Positions 13,189 to 26,163 of a DNA stretch of 64,000 nucleotides are shown in pieces; the stretch's first letter is position 1; every line of letters begins with the position of its first letter. The position numbers were made by a program, and so were the translations under genes. A model generated the notes under the pieces. It was not told the origin of the DNA and ran no database searches. It worked only from the letters and a program-made list of their open reading frames with translations. Location of the stretch: positions 17,786,234 to 17,850,233 of the forward strand of contig JAVUNC010000019.1 in NCBI GenBank assembly GCA_032173965.1, in the 5' to 3' direction. The DNA comes from Sitta carolinensis. Its lineage: Eukaryota > Chordata > Aves > Passeriformes > Sittidae.

Positions 13189-13528
13189 TTTCCCTTCCCT
13201 TTCTCCTTCCCTTTCTCCTTCCCTTTCTCCTTCCCTTTCTCCTTCCCTTTCTCCTTCCCTTTCTCCTTCCCTTTCTCCTTCCCTTTCTCCTTCCCTTTCT
13301 CCTTCCCTTTCTCCTTCCCTTTCTCCTTCCCTTTCTCCTTCCCTTTCTCCTTCCCTTTCTCCTTCCCTTTCTCCTTCCCTTTCTCCTTCCCTTTCTCCTT
13401 CCCTTTCTCCTTCCCTTTCTCCTTCCCTTTCTCCTCCCTTTCTCCTTCCCTTTCTCCTTCCCTTTCTCCTTCCCTTTCTCCTTCCCTTTCTCCTTCCCTT
13501 TCTCCTTTTCCTCCTTTCTCCTCCCCTC
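13189..13528. repeat. 12-bp tandem repeat in a 340-nt pyrimidine tract
   Basis: About 26 copies of a 12-bp unit (TTTCTCCTTCCC, any rotation) run almost perfectly from about 13197 to 13506. One unit near 13431-13441 has lost a T (11 bp), which shifts the phase of the rest. The whole segment from 13189 to 13528 contains no purine on the plus strand. Long homopurine-homopyrimidine tracts with such regularity can adopt triplex (H-DNA) structure. The frames of 140-165 codons that cross it in both directions, such as SPSL or RRKG repeats, result from the repeat and are not proteins. Confidence 0.97.
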
Positions 13529-13570
13529 GCCTCTCCTCGCCTTCTTCCTCACCTCGCCTCTCAATAATTC
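13529..13570. repeat. Degenerate flank of the pyrimidine repeat
   Basis: C/T-rich sequence interrupted by single G or A bases (ctcgcctctcctcgcc type) continues the composition of the adjacent 12-bp array. It probably represents decayed or ancestral units. Confidence 0.6.
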
Positions 13571-16500
13571 AGAAAAAATGTGAAAAAGGCAAGGAAGGGA
13601 AGTGGAGATAAAACTCAATTATTTTGGATTAATTAGTCAGCTCCCTGTTTTATCTGGAAGCTTTCAGCAAAGCCTTCTCCTCTCACTCCTGCAATGGAGA
13701 TCCATATCAGCCACCTGTAGCTGTGCTAACCTTGCTGCCACAATAGCCTGTCTAAAGTTGTCTAAAGTGATGTAAAGGAGTGAGTTGGAGTGAGTTTGGC
13801 TCTGAGATGTCAGAACCCAGGGCCAGGTGAAGAGGGAAGTGGCCACAGGAGCCGGGGAGCAGCCACGGCTTCGCTCCGTGCTGCTGTGTGCGCTCACGGC
13901 CAAGGGCTGGGCCCGCAGGGAAGAGTAGGGACACAAAGAAGGTTCTGTAGCTTTCACAGTGGTTGTCCTCTTTCAGGGTGGGTTTTTTCTTTCCTGCTTT
14001 GAAGGCCTATTTCATGGGACACTTCACAGAATCAATGCAGCTCATCAGCAAATGGGTGCTATGTGCACCAGGCCTGTGACAGGGCAGGCATTTGTTTTCC
14101 CTGCATGTCAGGGGCTTTCAGTCCTGCCCCAACACTGGAGGGGTTGTCCTGCTGCAGATCAGAAGAGGCTTTTGCATAACCTGAATTTTGTGCAGTGAGT
14201 CAGAGTTTATTCTATAGATTCCATTGGTGCTTATCTCTGATTAGAATCCTGGCAGAGTATTTATTGATTCTGCCAACATTCAGGCCACAACTGATTAATA
14301 AGCATCAGGTGTTAAAGCTCTGAGAAGAAGCTCCATCCATGACAAGGCTTAAATTATCTTCTTTTCTATTTGTTTTTCGTGCACAACTGAATGCATATAA
14401 AAGCCTGAGTAAATGCCCCATTTTAGAGTTTGTAGCTAATGCTTGTTTAGAATGCCTAAAGTAAGAGCTCCACAGGGTAGGCTTTGCTGTGTAAATTAAA
14501 CAGCCACCCATTTGATAACCAGTAGCATATAGAAACTTAAATAGGAGAAACGTGCACAGACAGGGGATGCCCAAGTGTCCATGCCCTGTGTTTGGCAGGA
14601 GTTTTGCCTTTGGAGTCAGCCTTAGGCTTTCCAGTGTGATGGATCAGCCCCAAGAGATCCGAATGACAAAATACAAAGATGTTCTAGAAGCAGCAGTTTG
14701 GGGAGTCTCACACTTTTTAGTTCCCACTGCCTTCTGAGCCTTTCAGTTTTACCTAGCCCTGTATTAGTACCTTCTCTCTAGTTTTCACTGACTTGAGCAT
14801 GGGGCAATCAAAATGAGTATGACATAGCTTTTGCTCTCTGTCTTGTCTGCTGTAATTTCTAATTGCTTGGAGATCTCTCAGTATGTTTTATTTTGCTGTA
14901 TTTATTTTTTACGTTGCCTAGTTCAGTAGCAGTGTGATATCACTTAGAACCTCTAGGAACTGCTGTAATATAAATATCAGTAAACAGAAACGTGGAAAAA
15001 GAAGAAAAACTGGCCTAGAAATGGGCCCAGGCTGGAATTTGAAACTCATGTGGTTCCTGTGGTTTGCTGTCGTCTAGGGAAGCGACCATGATGTTCTGTT
15101 GGCCCAGCTCTTGGGTCACATCTGCTTTAGAATTTTGTGTGTGACAAATGGGATGGTTTCTTTTTTTCAAATACTTCTCTAGTGCTCTAGAACAGAGAGA
15201 GATGTCAACTAAACCCACTCTCACTGGCAGAGTTCTCTTGCACAGGGAACTGATATGTTATTTTGCTGTTTAACTTTTCTTCTCTGGAAGGATTTACTTC
15301 TGTTGCGTTCTTGGCACAGCTTTTTATTACTGCCTTCTCCTAAATGTAGATAGTGTTGCCTAACTTTAAGTTAAGGAAACCAGACCCAGGTAGTACACAG
15401 TCAAGGGTTTGCACCTTAATTAATGGACAAATCAGTTGACATAAACTGATGATCTGGTCTCAGCCAGGTTTAAATACTTCGTTTCAAATGGCTTATCAAA
15501 GATTAAATAACTGGGTAGTAACAGGCTAAGGAGTGAAGTCTGCATATCCCTGAACTTTGGTCCTCTGTTTCCGTCACTCAGCAACATAGTCTGCCTGAAA
15601 ACGAGGATAATATTGCTCTGACTACAGAGCAAAGTAGTAGAAATGGGGTTATAATTCAACATTTCTTAGTATGTCTGTGTATGGAAAACCAGCAGGAAAA
15701 CTTCTGCCCACATTTACACATATGCAACCCAAGTTTGCAGTTAACTGAGCGCAAAATGCCGTCCTGAGTACACAAATGTATTAGAAAACATGTGTGCTTT
15801 ATAAGGATTGCACTACTGGTTTTCAGCATGGTTTTATTTAATGAAAGTTAACATGATCTATGGTAATTATTTGTGCAGTTATGAGGCTTTGTTGACGTAA
15901 GCATGCAGTCATGAACTCGCTTCTAGCACATGGTTTTAATTTTTGCTTTGTTACTTTCACGATTTGACACTCTTAGCCAAATAAAATATTTTTTGAGAAT
16001 TGATTAATGAACATACCCTGATTTCTAACAAGACTGATTTATAGAGCATTAATATAGAATAACAAAGTTTGCCCTAAGATGACTTAGGCTTTCATTTCTG
16101 GTAGCTTGCTAATGGGGCAGGTGGTAGAAGATAGCAAAAACACTGTCATTGAAAAGGCATGGCAAAATTCCAGATTTATTCCACAGGAATCTAGGAATGG
16201 CAAAACTCTTACTTTGTTTGCTCGTATTTGTGCAGTCCTGCCTTTTAGGTGGCTGCAGCAGGTCTCGAGTGATCTGCTGTGGAAAGAGCAGCTCTCATTT
16301 GTTCAGTGCTGTTTTCTAACCTAATAATGTAGGTGGTTGGTGGTGGAAGGGGGCTAAACTTGGTGATCTTATGAGCTGCCACCTTTGCAACCTGGCTTTG
16401 TTGATGTCTGCACGTGTGGCTTCACCCAGACGTGGAGAATTGGGCAAAATGAGACACCTTATGGTCTTCAGAAAATCAATGCATTCTGCATCTGGCAGCG

Positions 16501-17960
16501 CAGCAGGACGAGTAAAAGGCTGACAGCTTTCTGGCATGCTCCCTCTGCAGACATGGCGTTTGTGGAAATGTAATTACATTTCATAAAAGAAAAGGGAATT
16601 ACAACAGAATGGAAAAGAAACACCAACTTGGTTGACACAAATAAATTATCCTGTAAGCATAATAACCATGTTAGTATTGATTATATGATAATTCACACTG
16701 TAGTTCTACTATCTGAGCATCTCGTGTAAAAATCTATGATTGTGTTCTATTTTTTCTGCAGCAATCAAAATTTTGCTTGAATTTTTCTATGTGGAGCCTG
16801 TGCCAGGGAACCAGCTTTGTTTGCTTGCGTTGCAGGTTTAGGGAATTGCAATAGTGTGACCTTCCTCCCTGTGCCTTTTGATTGATTGATCAAGACCAAT
16901 ACTTGATTTCAGCTGCAAATCAGTTTTCTTTTGGCTCTTCCCCAGTTTTCCCATGGCCAACAAGGAAGATGTAGCCCTGAGTTGTTTCTTCAGGGCAGCA
17001 GGTAGTTTCAGTAAGCTAAACTGGACCATCCACAGCCCAACTGTGGGAAAAGGGATTCATTCTGTGTCTCAGTACTTGAGTGCCAGCAGAACATCCAGTT
17101 CCATGGTCAAGTGTATTCCTTAGCACTGGTTTCCAATCTTCCCTCACTTCCTAAGGAGGGATTATTCCACTAAGCCTGCTGGTGTAGTCTGGTCTCCTAT
17201 ACTGCACATAACTCTCAGGTGTTAGCCTGGTTCTGTGCCATCAGAATCTCGGATCACTGTGATTTCTGGCTTTTTTGTATAAACCTTTGGAGGTGGAAAA
17301 TCAAATGTGAGGGAGAAATGGAGAGATGAAAGAGGATACGTGTTTGGATCTTTGCTGGAAGGCTTACATGTGAACAGAGGTGTAAATCAAAGCCTCAAAG
17401 CCCCTGTGTGGGTTCTGACTGCTCTGAAAGGTTAACAGTGATGTGGGGAGGGGCTGTTTGCAGGGATTGGATCCTGAAATGGCTTTGCTTTGGGATTCAT
17501 TAGACAGCAGCCATGTCTTCCCAGAGCCCTCAGTGAAGTCACTCAGGCTGGCTGCTGACCCTGGAGTCCCAAGAGCTTCTGTTTGCCAGCAGAAGCAGCT
17601 GAGCCTCCCTCATGGCTGTGTTACCCAGGCCCCACAGCACATGTGTGGGTGTAGCTCCAGTGCTGGTATCCAAGGATTCGTAGCACTGCTCCATGGAACA
17701 AGGATTTCAATTGTCATTGAGGCAGAACACTGCTTTTCATCTTAAATTGCAAAACTTTGCTATAAGGGGCTATTGTCCCCTTACACATGTTGCCTTGCTC
17801 TCTCTGGCATTAAATTCTCTGAGCAGCAGTGGAATAATAAACTTCTGTGTGTGTATTCTGCATTAGACCCTATTCAAAGCTTAAGACACAGCCTGGAAGT
17901 AAGCCAAAACCAATGTGAATTAGTGGATCTGGGTGATGTTCATTTTTTTGTGGTTTGGGT
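13571..17960. other. Non-coding stretch with possible regulatory DNA
   Basis: No gene recognised. A small CpG-containing patch lies at 13840-13920. The part from about 15720 to 16060 is AT-rich but complex, with several ATTA/TAAT cores, and resembles a conserved non-coding element. I cannot measure conservation here. Confidence 0.4.
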
Positions 17961-17968
17961 TTTTTTTT

Positions 17969-17997
<29 letters not shown>
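17961..17997. repeat. Poly(T) tract
   Basis: Thirty-six of 37 bases are T, with one C at 17969; the last 28 bases are uninterrupted. It could be the poly(A) end of a minus-strand retroposed copy, but the DNA after it (17998 onward) matches no gene or SINE I know and no target-site duplication is evident. A simple mononucleotide repeat is the safer call. Confidence 0.85.
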
Positions 17998-18001
<4 letters not shown>

Positions 18002-21000
18002 GCTACCCCAAAGAGCTGCTTGCTGAAATTTGGGGATGGTATCTCCTGTTTGAGTTGGTCTGTTTGGCATAATTGGCATGTGAGGCCATGCTCAGAGAGC
18101 TTGTAAACACACTGTAGTGCTGAGAGAGGAACAGAGATACAAGGTGCTAACAGATTTCAGGAATAATGCTTGGGAAAACAGAGTTCAACTTGACCCACTT
18201 CTCATTAACTTTAGTCTTCAAAAGCAAAACCAAAAGACTCAATTATTGTTTAATATTCTGGAGTGCTTAAAAAAGTTTTTGAAGCTTTCTATAAAGATCA
18301 GGAAAAAATGCCTGAAAACCTGACAGTGGGGTAAAGAAAACAAGTTTAAGATGATCATTAGTCAGAACAAGTTAAATAAATAAAGAAAAGCAGCCAGAAA
18401 ATAAAATTAAGAGATCCTGTGTCACGAATTTTTTTGATAGTAGTTGCAGTCCATGTTCAAGGAGTATCACACCGAAGTAATTGTGCCTTGCTGTTAGATA
18501 ACAGTGGAGCAATAACATACTAAATAACATGATTCTATTATTAAAAAAAATACGATTGCAGATTTAAAATATTACGTGGTTGTCTTCTCAAGGCATTACC
18601 ATAGACTGGTCACTGAAAATATCAGACTTTTTGGATGGGAAACTTTCTGAAGTTGCTCAGTATTCCTCCCAGAAGTCACTGCCCTGTGCACTGTGTCTGC
18701 TGCCACTGGGACCTCAGCTTCTTTAGAAATGAAAATAGTGCATCTGCTAGCCAGAGACAGGCTTACCACCTTGCTAAAAGTGCAAAAATTTATTAGAAAA
18801 CTGCAGAAACGTGTCCAGGTTGCTTTTTTAATTTGTTGCACCTCAAAAATAATCCTGCTGACTTTTATACAATGGCATAGGAAAGATTAGAAATGTGATG
18901 GAGCCTTTGCTGATGCAGTAATTTTTGAGTGAAGGGAATGGACATACCAAGGGAGTCAGAACAGCTGAGAAACCTTAAGTAGGTTGTTTTCAATGCTGTG
19001 TTACATCTCCCCCAAAGGCAGGGTTTGATCCAAGGCGTAGTGGAATTGCCAAGAAAGTTCTGAGTCAGCAGGGCTCTGAATGGCTGTTGTGTCAGACAGA
19101 CCCAACCATATGAAAGCACTTAGACAAATATGCAGTTGTTAGCACATGAAGAGTTTTGATAAGAAAGATAAATTTCTTTATATGCTATGCTGAGGCCTCA
19201 GGAGCTCCCAAACCTATGCCTTGCTGGAACTGTGTTACTTCAGCGTTGTATTTTGGCTACATCTCTTCAGCCTTTCCTACCTGAGCATGCCCCTGGCAAT
19301 CCTGACTCGTGCAGGATTGAAAAAGGCGTTTCCAGGCGTGCCTAAGCCACGTGCTGGCAGCACTTGTCCTGGGCAGGAGGGAACTGGGACCACAGCCTGG
19401 AGTAGTTCCTTCCAGTGAGCTGTCCTGAGGCATCTCCAGTCCTAACTGGTAGTGGGAGCTGCCATGGAGGCAGGTGTCCATAAGGATGAGCAGGCAGCTG
19501 GGGGAGGCTTTCTGTCCTCTTTCACAAAGAGTTCAGGATGCACAGAGGGATTTTTAGTGCCCAGCACTGATCCTGGGGAGTGATGGTGTGAGCGTGATCC
19601 AGAATTACAACCACCGGTGAAACAGAGGGAAAGAAGAAAGGATTGATGAGGAAAAACAGGAAAGGAGGGGTTACTAGGAGAGAAAAGGAAGAATTTGAGA
19701 AAAATTAATGAACTGGCAGACACAGTCCAAGGGCCTGCAGGGAGACAGTAGGTGGGTTCTGTCTTTCTGCTCTGCATGTTCAGGGTGGTGCTGGCCAGCT
19801 CAGTGCTGGCCTCTGCCTACCCCTGTGTTACAAATAGTGCTTACAGCACCTGTCTCTGTGTGTATATGTGTTTATATCCATCACTGAAATCCCCTTCATT
19901 TTCCTTCTCTTGCTTTTACTACTGAAGCTGGATGCAGGTGTGCAGGGCTGGCTGAGAAGCAGCTCTCAAGGGTAGATAGGTCTTCCCCCTTTCAGTCAGG
20001 GTGGTGCCATGTTCTCAACAGCACAGGGGCAGTGGGAAGCACAGGCAGGGCAAGTGCCTGACAGGTCCCTGTAGTTCTGGAGTATGGAACTCAGCATTCC
20101 AAATTCTCTCTCTGGGGGTTGTGCAGTTCTCTTGACACTTCCACAGCTAGGGGGTATCTAGCATTCCAGTTTGCTGATGGAGAAACTCTGACAATGTCTG
20201 TAAATGAAGGTCCCAGAGACAGCCAGCGTTGTGTTGAACAAAAACCTGTTCCTCGAGAATGAACAACCACTGCGCATCAGTTTCTGCTAAAGCCCAGGTG
20301 TGGTGAGTGAGCTGTGCTCTTCCAGGTGTCACTTGGTGCATCCCCATCCTTCAGAGACCAGTTTCCCAGTCCTGGGTCATGCTGTTCCTTGGCTATTGGC
20401 ATGGAGCACTGAAGACATCCGGTGGCTGGTTGGGCTAATGGCACGTGAGTGAGGAGGGCTCGCTGAGGTTTTATGCAGTCAAAGGTGCTGCACCCATCGA
20501 GTTAAAGTCTCCTGTTGCAGTCACTCACCAAGGCTGGAAGAACACAGCTCCCACGTACAACTCTGTATCCTACTCCATGGGGAAGGGGTTACTAAGTTGC
20601 CCCAGCCTCCCTCATTCCTCTATTCCTCATCTACAAAGGGAGCTGGGGAAGAAATGTCAGGGTGATTATATTTTTAATCCTTTCCCTCGTGACTCTTGAG
20701 CAACAGCCCATGAGGATTTCTTCTTGAAAGTTGGTCACCAGTGGACCAGATGCTCTGGTCTTTCTCTCTAGGACTCACAGCTACAAGTGCTACCAGTGAC
20801 CTCTGAGGACTCTCTAAAAAAACCAAAGCATGCACTGCTTTCCCATAGAGCGTCACTGTGGAAACTACAGTCTTTCTTTGTGCTTCATTCATTTTCAATT
20901 TGGCCAGGCCTGCCACTGATATATGGACAAATGAGAAGCAGCACAAGAGAAAAGAATACTTGACAGAGGAGGCCGGCAAATACAAACTGTTGTGTTGTGC

Positions 21001-21590
21001 TGTCAGGCTCAAGTGTGAATAGTGCTGCACCTGGAGAGCTGGACAAAGGGGCTGCATTCATGGCCAGGCCCTCGTGTGTGGGAAGCCAGCAAGACCTAAA
21101 GGAGCTGCCGTGTCAAGAGCGTGATTCAGGAGACCTTCCTTGTTTGGGATTAATCATATAAAAGGGAGGCATGAGTAAAAATATCCTGTTCACAGGAATA
21201 TCCTGTGGGCTGGGTGTATGTATTGATCTTTGCTGAGTAGCACTGGGGAGGGCTCCAGACATCTGGGAGATGAATCATCCCAGCCAGAACTGGAGCAATT
21301 AGCTACATTTAGACCAGCAAAAGGCCTTGAAAGGTGTCTAATTGAGTGGCTTGCAACTGCGCCAGGAAACAATGTGGATTTGACAAGAATCCCACAATTA
21401 ATTTCTGTATTGACCTAGTGGGACACCGTTTGCTCATGTGGACAGATTATCCTAGATAACGGATTCAATTCTTACAGCATCCACTGCCTACATAAGTGTT
21501 TTGTTAACTAGGAGCAAAGTAAAGGAGGTGGTTAATGGCAAGTCTTTCTTGCAGCCCATTATTAAATCTGTGACCATTTAAATATAAAAC
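17998..21590. other. Non-coding stretch, nothing firm
   Basis: No gene or repeat recognised. The 127-codon minus frame at 20674-21057 and the 111-codon minus frame at 19442-19777 have no recognisable domain. The part at 21240-21420 contains motifs such as 'gagcaattagctacatttag' and 'ccacaattaatttctgtatt' and resembles a conserved non-coding element. Confidence 0.45.
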
Positions 21591-21613
21591 GGGGGGGTGG
21601 GGGGTGGGGGGGG
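21591..21613 (+). repeat. G-rich tract, G-quadruplex candidate
   Basis: Three long G runs (7, 6 and 8 G) separated by single T bases, followed by TTGG. Runs this long can supply the four GGG tracts needed for an intramolecular G-quadruplex on the plus strand. No promoter or gene is seen beside it. Confidence 0.8.
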
Positions 21614-22084
21614 TTGGCAAGGTCAAGGCCCCACATTTTTTGGGAGCATGAAGTTCAAAGTTCTGCCCTGACAACCCAGTGGTTCTGATCCACTTGTTAA
21701 GCTATTTTAAACAAGCACACATTTACTCAAGGACAAATTTAGGGGCTTAATAAAAGAAGACATGTCAAATACAATTTATAGGTATTAAGAAAATGGAAAC
21801 AAATTAGGTTCTAGGTAGGTGTGCAAACTTAATTTCCCAGAAAAATAGCAATCATTTCCTTTATAAATACAAAAAGTGAAAACTTCTCAGCTCACTTTAA
21901 ATATTTTTTATATATCAACCTTAATTATATGGAATTACAATTTAAGTGTTAAAATTCCTGCTCTTAGTGTGACCAGGAATGTGATGGCTGGACCTGAGAA
22001 CTTGTTGGCAGATTATGAGTGGCAAGATAAAGTCAGAATTAATTTGTGAAATCCAGAGCTTTGCAATTTATTAGTGATTATCTC
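21614..22084. other. Non-coding AT-rich stretch
   Basis: Sequence rich in A and T with no recognised feature. Confidence 0.5.
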
Positions 22085-22100
22085 TGTGTGTGTGTGTGTG
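22085..22100. repeat. (TG)8 dinucleotide repeat
   Basis: Eight perfect TG units. Confidence 0.95.
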
Positions 22101-22596
22101 CACAGCACTCCCCAAGAGGAACAGCTTTTATATAACAAGTTGATAAAATACATAACAGTGTTCTGGGCAGAAAGGTCTAACTTAATAAGCAGGGAGGCAG
22201 AAATAGGTTCTTTTTAATGATGCTGACTTTTGCTTTTCTTTTTTGGTGGCTCTATTAGAGGAACTCTACATCTTAACTAATCACATTGGAGCTCTTCTAT
22301 CAAAACCCTTTTCTGAACAAAAGAAGTTTGTATAAAATTGGCCATTATGAAGCTGCTCCTTCAGCATGCCCAGATGCAGAGCCGGGCTGCAAAGAGTGTG
22401 AGTTCCCTCTGGGTGATTGGGTGCAGACAGGCCACAGCTCGAGGTCTGAGCCAAAGAGTGAGGAGATAAGGTGGAGAGGACTCCTCTTGTGACAGCTTCC
22501 AAGGGAGGTGCCCACTAATATAAGGGACAGCTTGTTTTATTATATTTCTAAATGCCAAGAAGCTCTAAGGGATATCTTTCCTCTCTCCCCCATCAG

Positions 22597-22710
22597 GCTG
22601 AATGGAAACTCTCCTTGACCCCATCAAACTCATCCCTGAGTCTGGCTCCAGTTCTGCCAGCTCAGGAATCTCTGCTCAAGGCTTGTGGCAGTAGTAATGA
22701 TTCAAAATAG
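22597..22710 (+). other. Candidate terminal exon (weak)
   Basis: A good acceptor ('tttcctctctcccccatcag') is followed by 37 open codons to a TAG stop. The peptide starts AEWKLSLTPSNSS and is rich in Ser, Leu and Pro. No family is recognised, no donor lies within the frame and no nearby AATAAA was seen. It could equally be a chance frame after a pyrimidine-rich patch. Confidence 0.15.
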
Positions 22711-25700
22711 CTCCATGTTTTACTCCAGGGAGTAAGATTAGGCAGCAAGGTTAGTCTGATGACAGAAGAAGGATTAACAGGATTATTGATTTATGGATTA
22801 TACCCGAAGCAATTACAGATGAATATGTGGCAGATGCTTCATGGTTTAAAATTATGCCTACTTCACACCTTGCAAAAAGCTCTGAGTTGCTCTGGCCTAG
22901 TGCTCTGAAGCACCTAAAAGTTGATGATGTTCCCTATACTCTTTGGAGTGGTTTCAGCCCTGAGAAACCTGGGCTTTCTGGAACCAGACTGGGAACTGAC
23001 GGGGAGGCCAAGGGGCAAGTTGGGAATCTGACCCCTGCCCACCCCAGGGTCTGCTGAATGGCTTCTCAGCTGAGTCCTGCTCTGCTACAGAAGAGGATAA
23101 GGAAGGAGACACAATTTTACTGTTTTTCAAAGAGAAAATCCATATTTGATTTTGATAGGAGTCAAAATCCTCAAGGAAGAAATAAGATTGGAGCAGTTTG
23201 GAAGCGGTAGATCACAGGAATCCCAGTCTGGAGCCTTTTGCAGAAATTTCATTCTGAAGTGGCAAGGCCCATACAGACAGCAGGAAAGGCTGGAATGTTG
23301 CTGCATTCACTCATGTTTGCCAGGAGCTCCTGACTCTAGATAAAAACTCCTCTGAGCTGAACGAATGCTGAATTTAGCTGCAAAGTAGATAGTCTGTAAT
23401 TTTTCCTTTCTGAAGTTCTTTTAAGTTACTACAGCTTTCTGACAAAGGAGATATTTTCATAAAAATATGTTCATTCATCCTTTTTCTTGCCCCACCTACC
23501 CAAAAAAATTAAAGCCTTCAACACTCAAGAACAAACAAGAACAGTTCTTGGGTCTTGCATTGCCTTTGATTTATTTGTTTAGCTTTCATTTTTAAATAAA
23601 TAGTTTCATCTATCGGTCAAAACAACAGAGCTGCTCTAGAGGGAAAATAATCTCTTTTCCTGACCCAAGTGACTCTGTTAAGAGGTTATACAATGGAATA
23701 AAACACAACACAAGGCTTGCTTTTATGACATCCCTAATACTAAGCTTAGAAAAGGAAATCAGACTGATTCCTGGGACAACTGGGTGAGCCCCAGAGAAGG
23801 GATGGTAGCTCTTTCCTGCTGAGGAGTGGCTGCCAGCAGGAGAGTTTTGGGGCCAGTAGCAGGATTCTGATACCATTGCTGTGTTGGGGATTACGTATGC
23901 AACACACGGTGAAGTTGCTGTTGACTCCAAGCAACCACAAGAGAAGAAATTAAGGATGAAGCAGCCTGAACTTGTTTTAGTCCACTGAAGAGCTGAGGCA
24001 CTTGGCCCCAAAGCTGAATTTCAGCCTTAGCACAAGTGGTCTTTAGTAAGGCACAGCGCTAACGTGATGTCAGAAAAGTGTTTGCAACTTATTTCCAGGT
24101 ATTTATTTTAATTGTTAAAGGGGCATCTGGAAGGTTTTGCTTGCTTGTTTTTTAAGCAAGCAGTTGTAAGCTGAAGTTTAGTGGAGCTAAGTGAGGGCAG
24201 CCAGCAGAGCAGATGTTATTGCCGGACGCAGCGGGAAAGTTTAATTTCCTCGGGCTCTGGTAATGTGGTGGAAGAGGGTTGGCAAAAATTGGAAAAAGTT
24301 CTCTTCTATCCAAGCAAGTTCCAAATTTCTTGCATACCTTAAGGAAACTAAAGCAGTTCTAGGAATTCATATATCTAGTTGGTGAGTTTCTAGTTAATGT
24401 AGTGACAGATGTCACATAAAGGGTCTGGCAGGTTTTACTCCACTGGATTTCAGAAGGACCTTCCCCATGGCTGCTGTGGCCTCTGGATGTGGTCCCCAGC
24501 TCTGTGGTTAGCTGTGCTGAGGACCCACGATGAGTAAGAGGACAGATTGTGCAAGATGTTCTCCATGCTTCTTCCCAGGAGGAGAGAAGGGATGTGAGCT
24601 TGTTTGACTTGGGTAGATGAGCAACCCACTTATTTTGCCACGAGGACAAAGGCTGAACTTCTCTTGGGCTCAGAAATGACACAACAGTTCCCCTGGAAAT
24701 CCTAATGAAAGAATCAATTCACAGGTTCCCTCTTCTTCAAGATAGTTCTTCTGGCCTAGACTGCTCTACAAACTGTGTTTTAAGGGATCCAGGAAAACTT
24801 TGTTGTCCTTCCTCCTTCCCAGCTGGAGTTATGGGAAAACACTGGAGAACAAACAGTTCCCACCTACTCACTGTTCCAATGTCTTGTCTGTGGAGACACC
24901 AGCCAAGGAGAGCTAACCAGCCCACCCATTTAAGAATTCTGCTCCTGTGTGAGGTGGTAACTCGAGGTACAGCATGAACTAACTTTGCAGGGAGAAAGTG
25001 TTTAACAGGCATTTTTCCAAGGCCTTTGGAATTTTGGAGGAAACATTAGAAATGGGTCAGTTCTTTCTTTCACAATGAGATGATGCCTTTCTATAATATT
25101 ACTAACTGAGCTTCTTTAGATGAAATAGGAAACTGAAGCTAAAACAATCCCCTTTTGATCACTCATTTCAACAGCTGTGGGTATGACTGTAAAGCTGTGG
25201 ATTTGGGCAATGGTTGTGTGGATGTTTGTGATTATTTCTGTTTATCCTTCATGCACAGGAAGAAATGTCCAGGAGCGCGTTTGGTAATATTCCTGAACTC
25301 TTGGTAATGTGAGACCTCCTTAAAGCAATCTGTTAAATCTTAGCAGAGAAGGGGGAAGAGACCATGGCTTTCTGTGTGTGAATTATGAGGTGTGTGGATT
25401 AGCAAAGGGAATATTAACAAGACTTTACTGTACTACTTCACACAGTGTATTAGTTATTCTGTCAATCTTACTGCTGCGGGAGGTCACTGAGGCAGATGTG
25501 TGAGTGGGCTGGGAAATGGGATGGGTCACTCTTCTGCCACAAGAGTTGAGATTTCTTTAAGCCCTGCATCTGATTGCTTGATCCAGGGCATGAATTAATA
25601 GCTTTGATTAAAAAGATTCAATGTGTTCCTCAACTAGTGTCTTCACAGTCAGGTATCTGAATCAAGCTTCAGTGTAACTGTCATTTTATCTGATGGTTTT

Positions 25701-26163
25701 GGCAAACTTGACGAACAGCTTAAAAAGAACAGCACTTTCTGTTTGTGAGTCCTGTATGATGCTCTTTACTGTGTTCCTAAGGTTACATCTCCTGGAAGTT
25801 CTCACTGACTTGAGAGCTGACAGAGCTGGGAGGCTGTCCTTTTGTGGGTTTAGGAGCCCAAGCCAAGCTGCATGTCTCTGAGATGCCCTTCTGGAGGTGA
25901 ATCCCAAGCTGTGCTCCAGAGGTGTTAAACCCTGGACACAGAGCATTTCAGGCTTTCTGTGCTAGCAAAAAATCATCCACAACAATACACTGCATTTGAC
26001 CTGAGGCCATGGGAAAGGCTCCCAAAACTGACTGATAGCATTGAGTCTAGTGAGCGTGAGTTGGACAGAAGTGTGTTATATCACAGGGAGAGAGATTCAG
26101 AATTTAAGGTGACTGGGTAAAATACTGCACATGTAACAAGATGGAGGGTTTAAGGCATAGTTG
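22711..26163. other. Non-coding stretch, nothing firm
   Basis: No gene or repeat recognised. A 133-codon minus frame (23610-24011) has random-looking composition. A patch with a few CpGs at about 24190-24270 stands out slightly in a CpG-poor background. Confidence 0.5.

Noticed and set aside
13070..13618. Four open frames of 142-165 codons on both strands
   Set aside because: They are translations of the 12-bp pyrimidine repeat and have no non-repeat protein content.
23610..24011. 133-codon minus frame
   Set aside because: Random-looking composition, no domain, no splice context.
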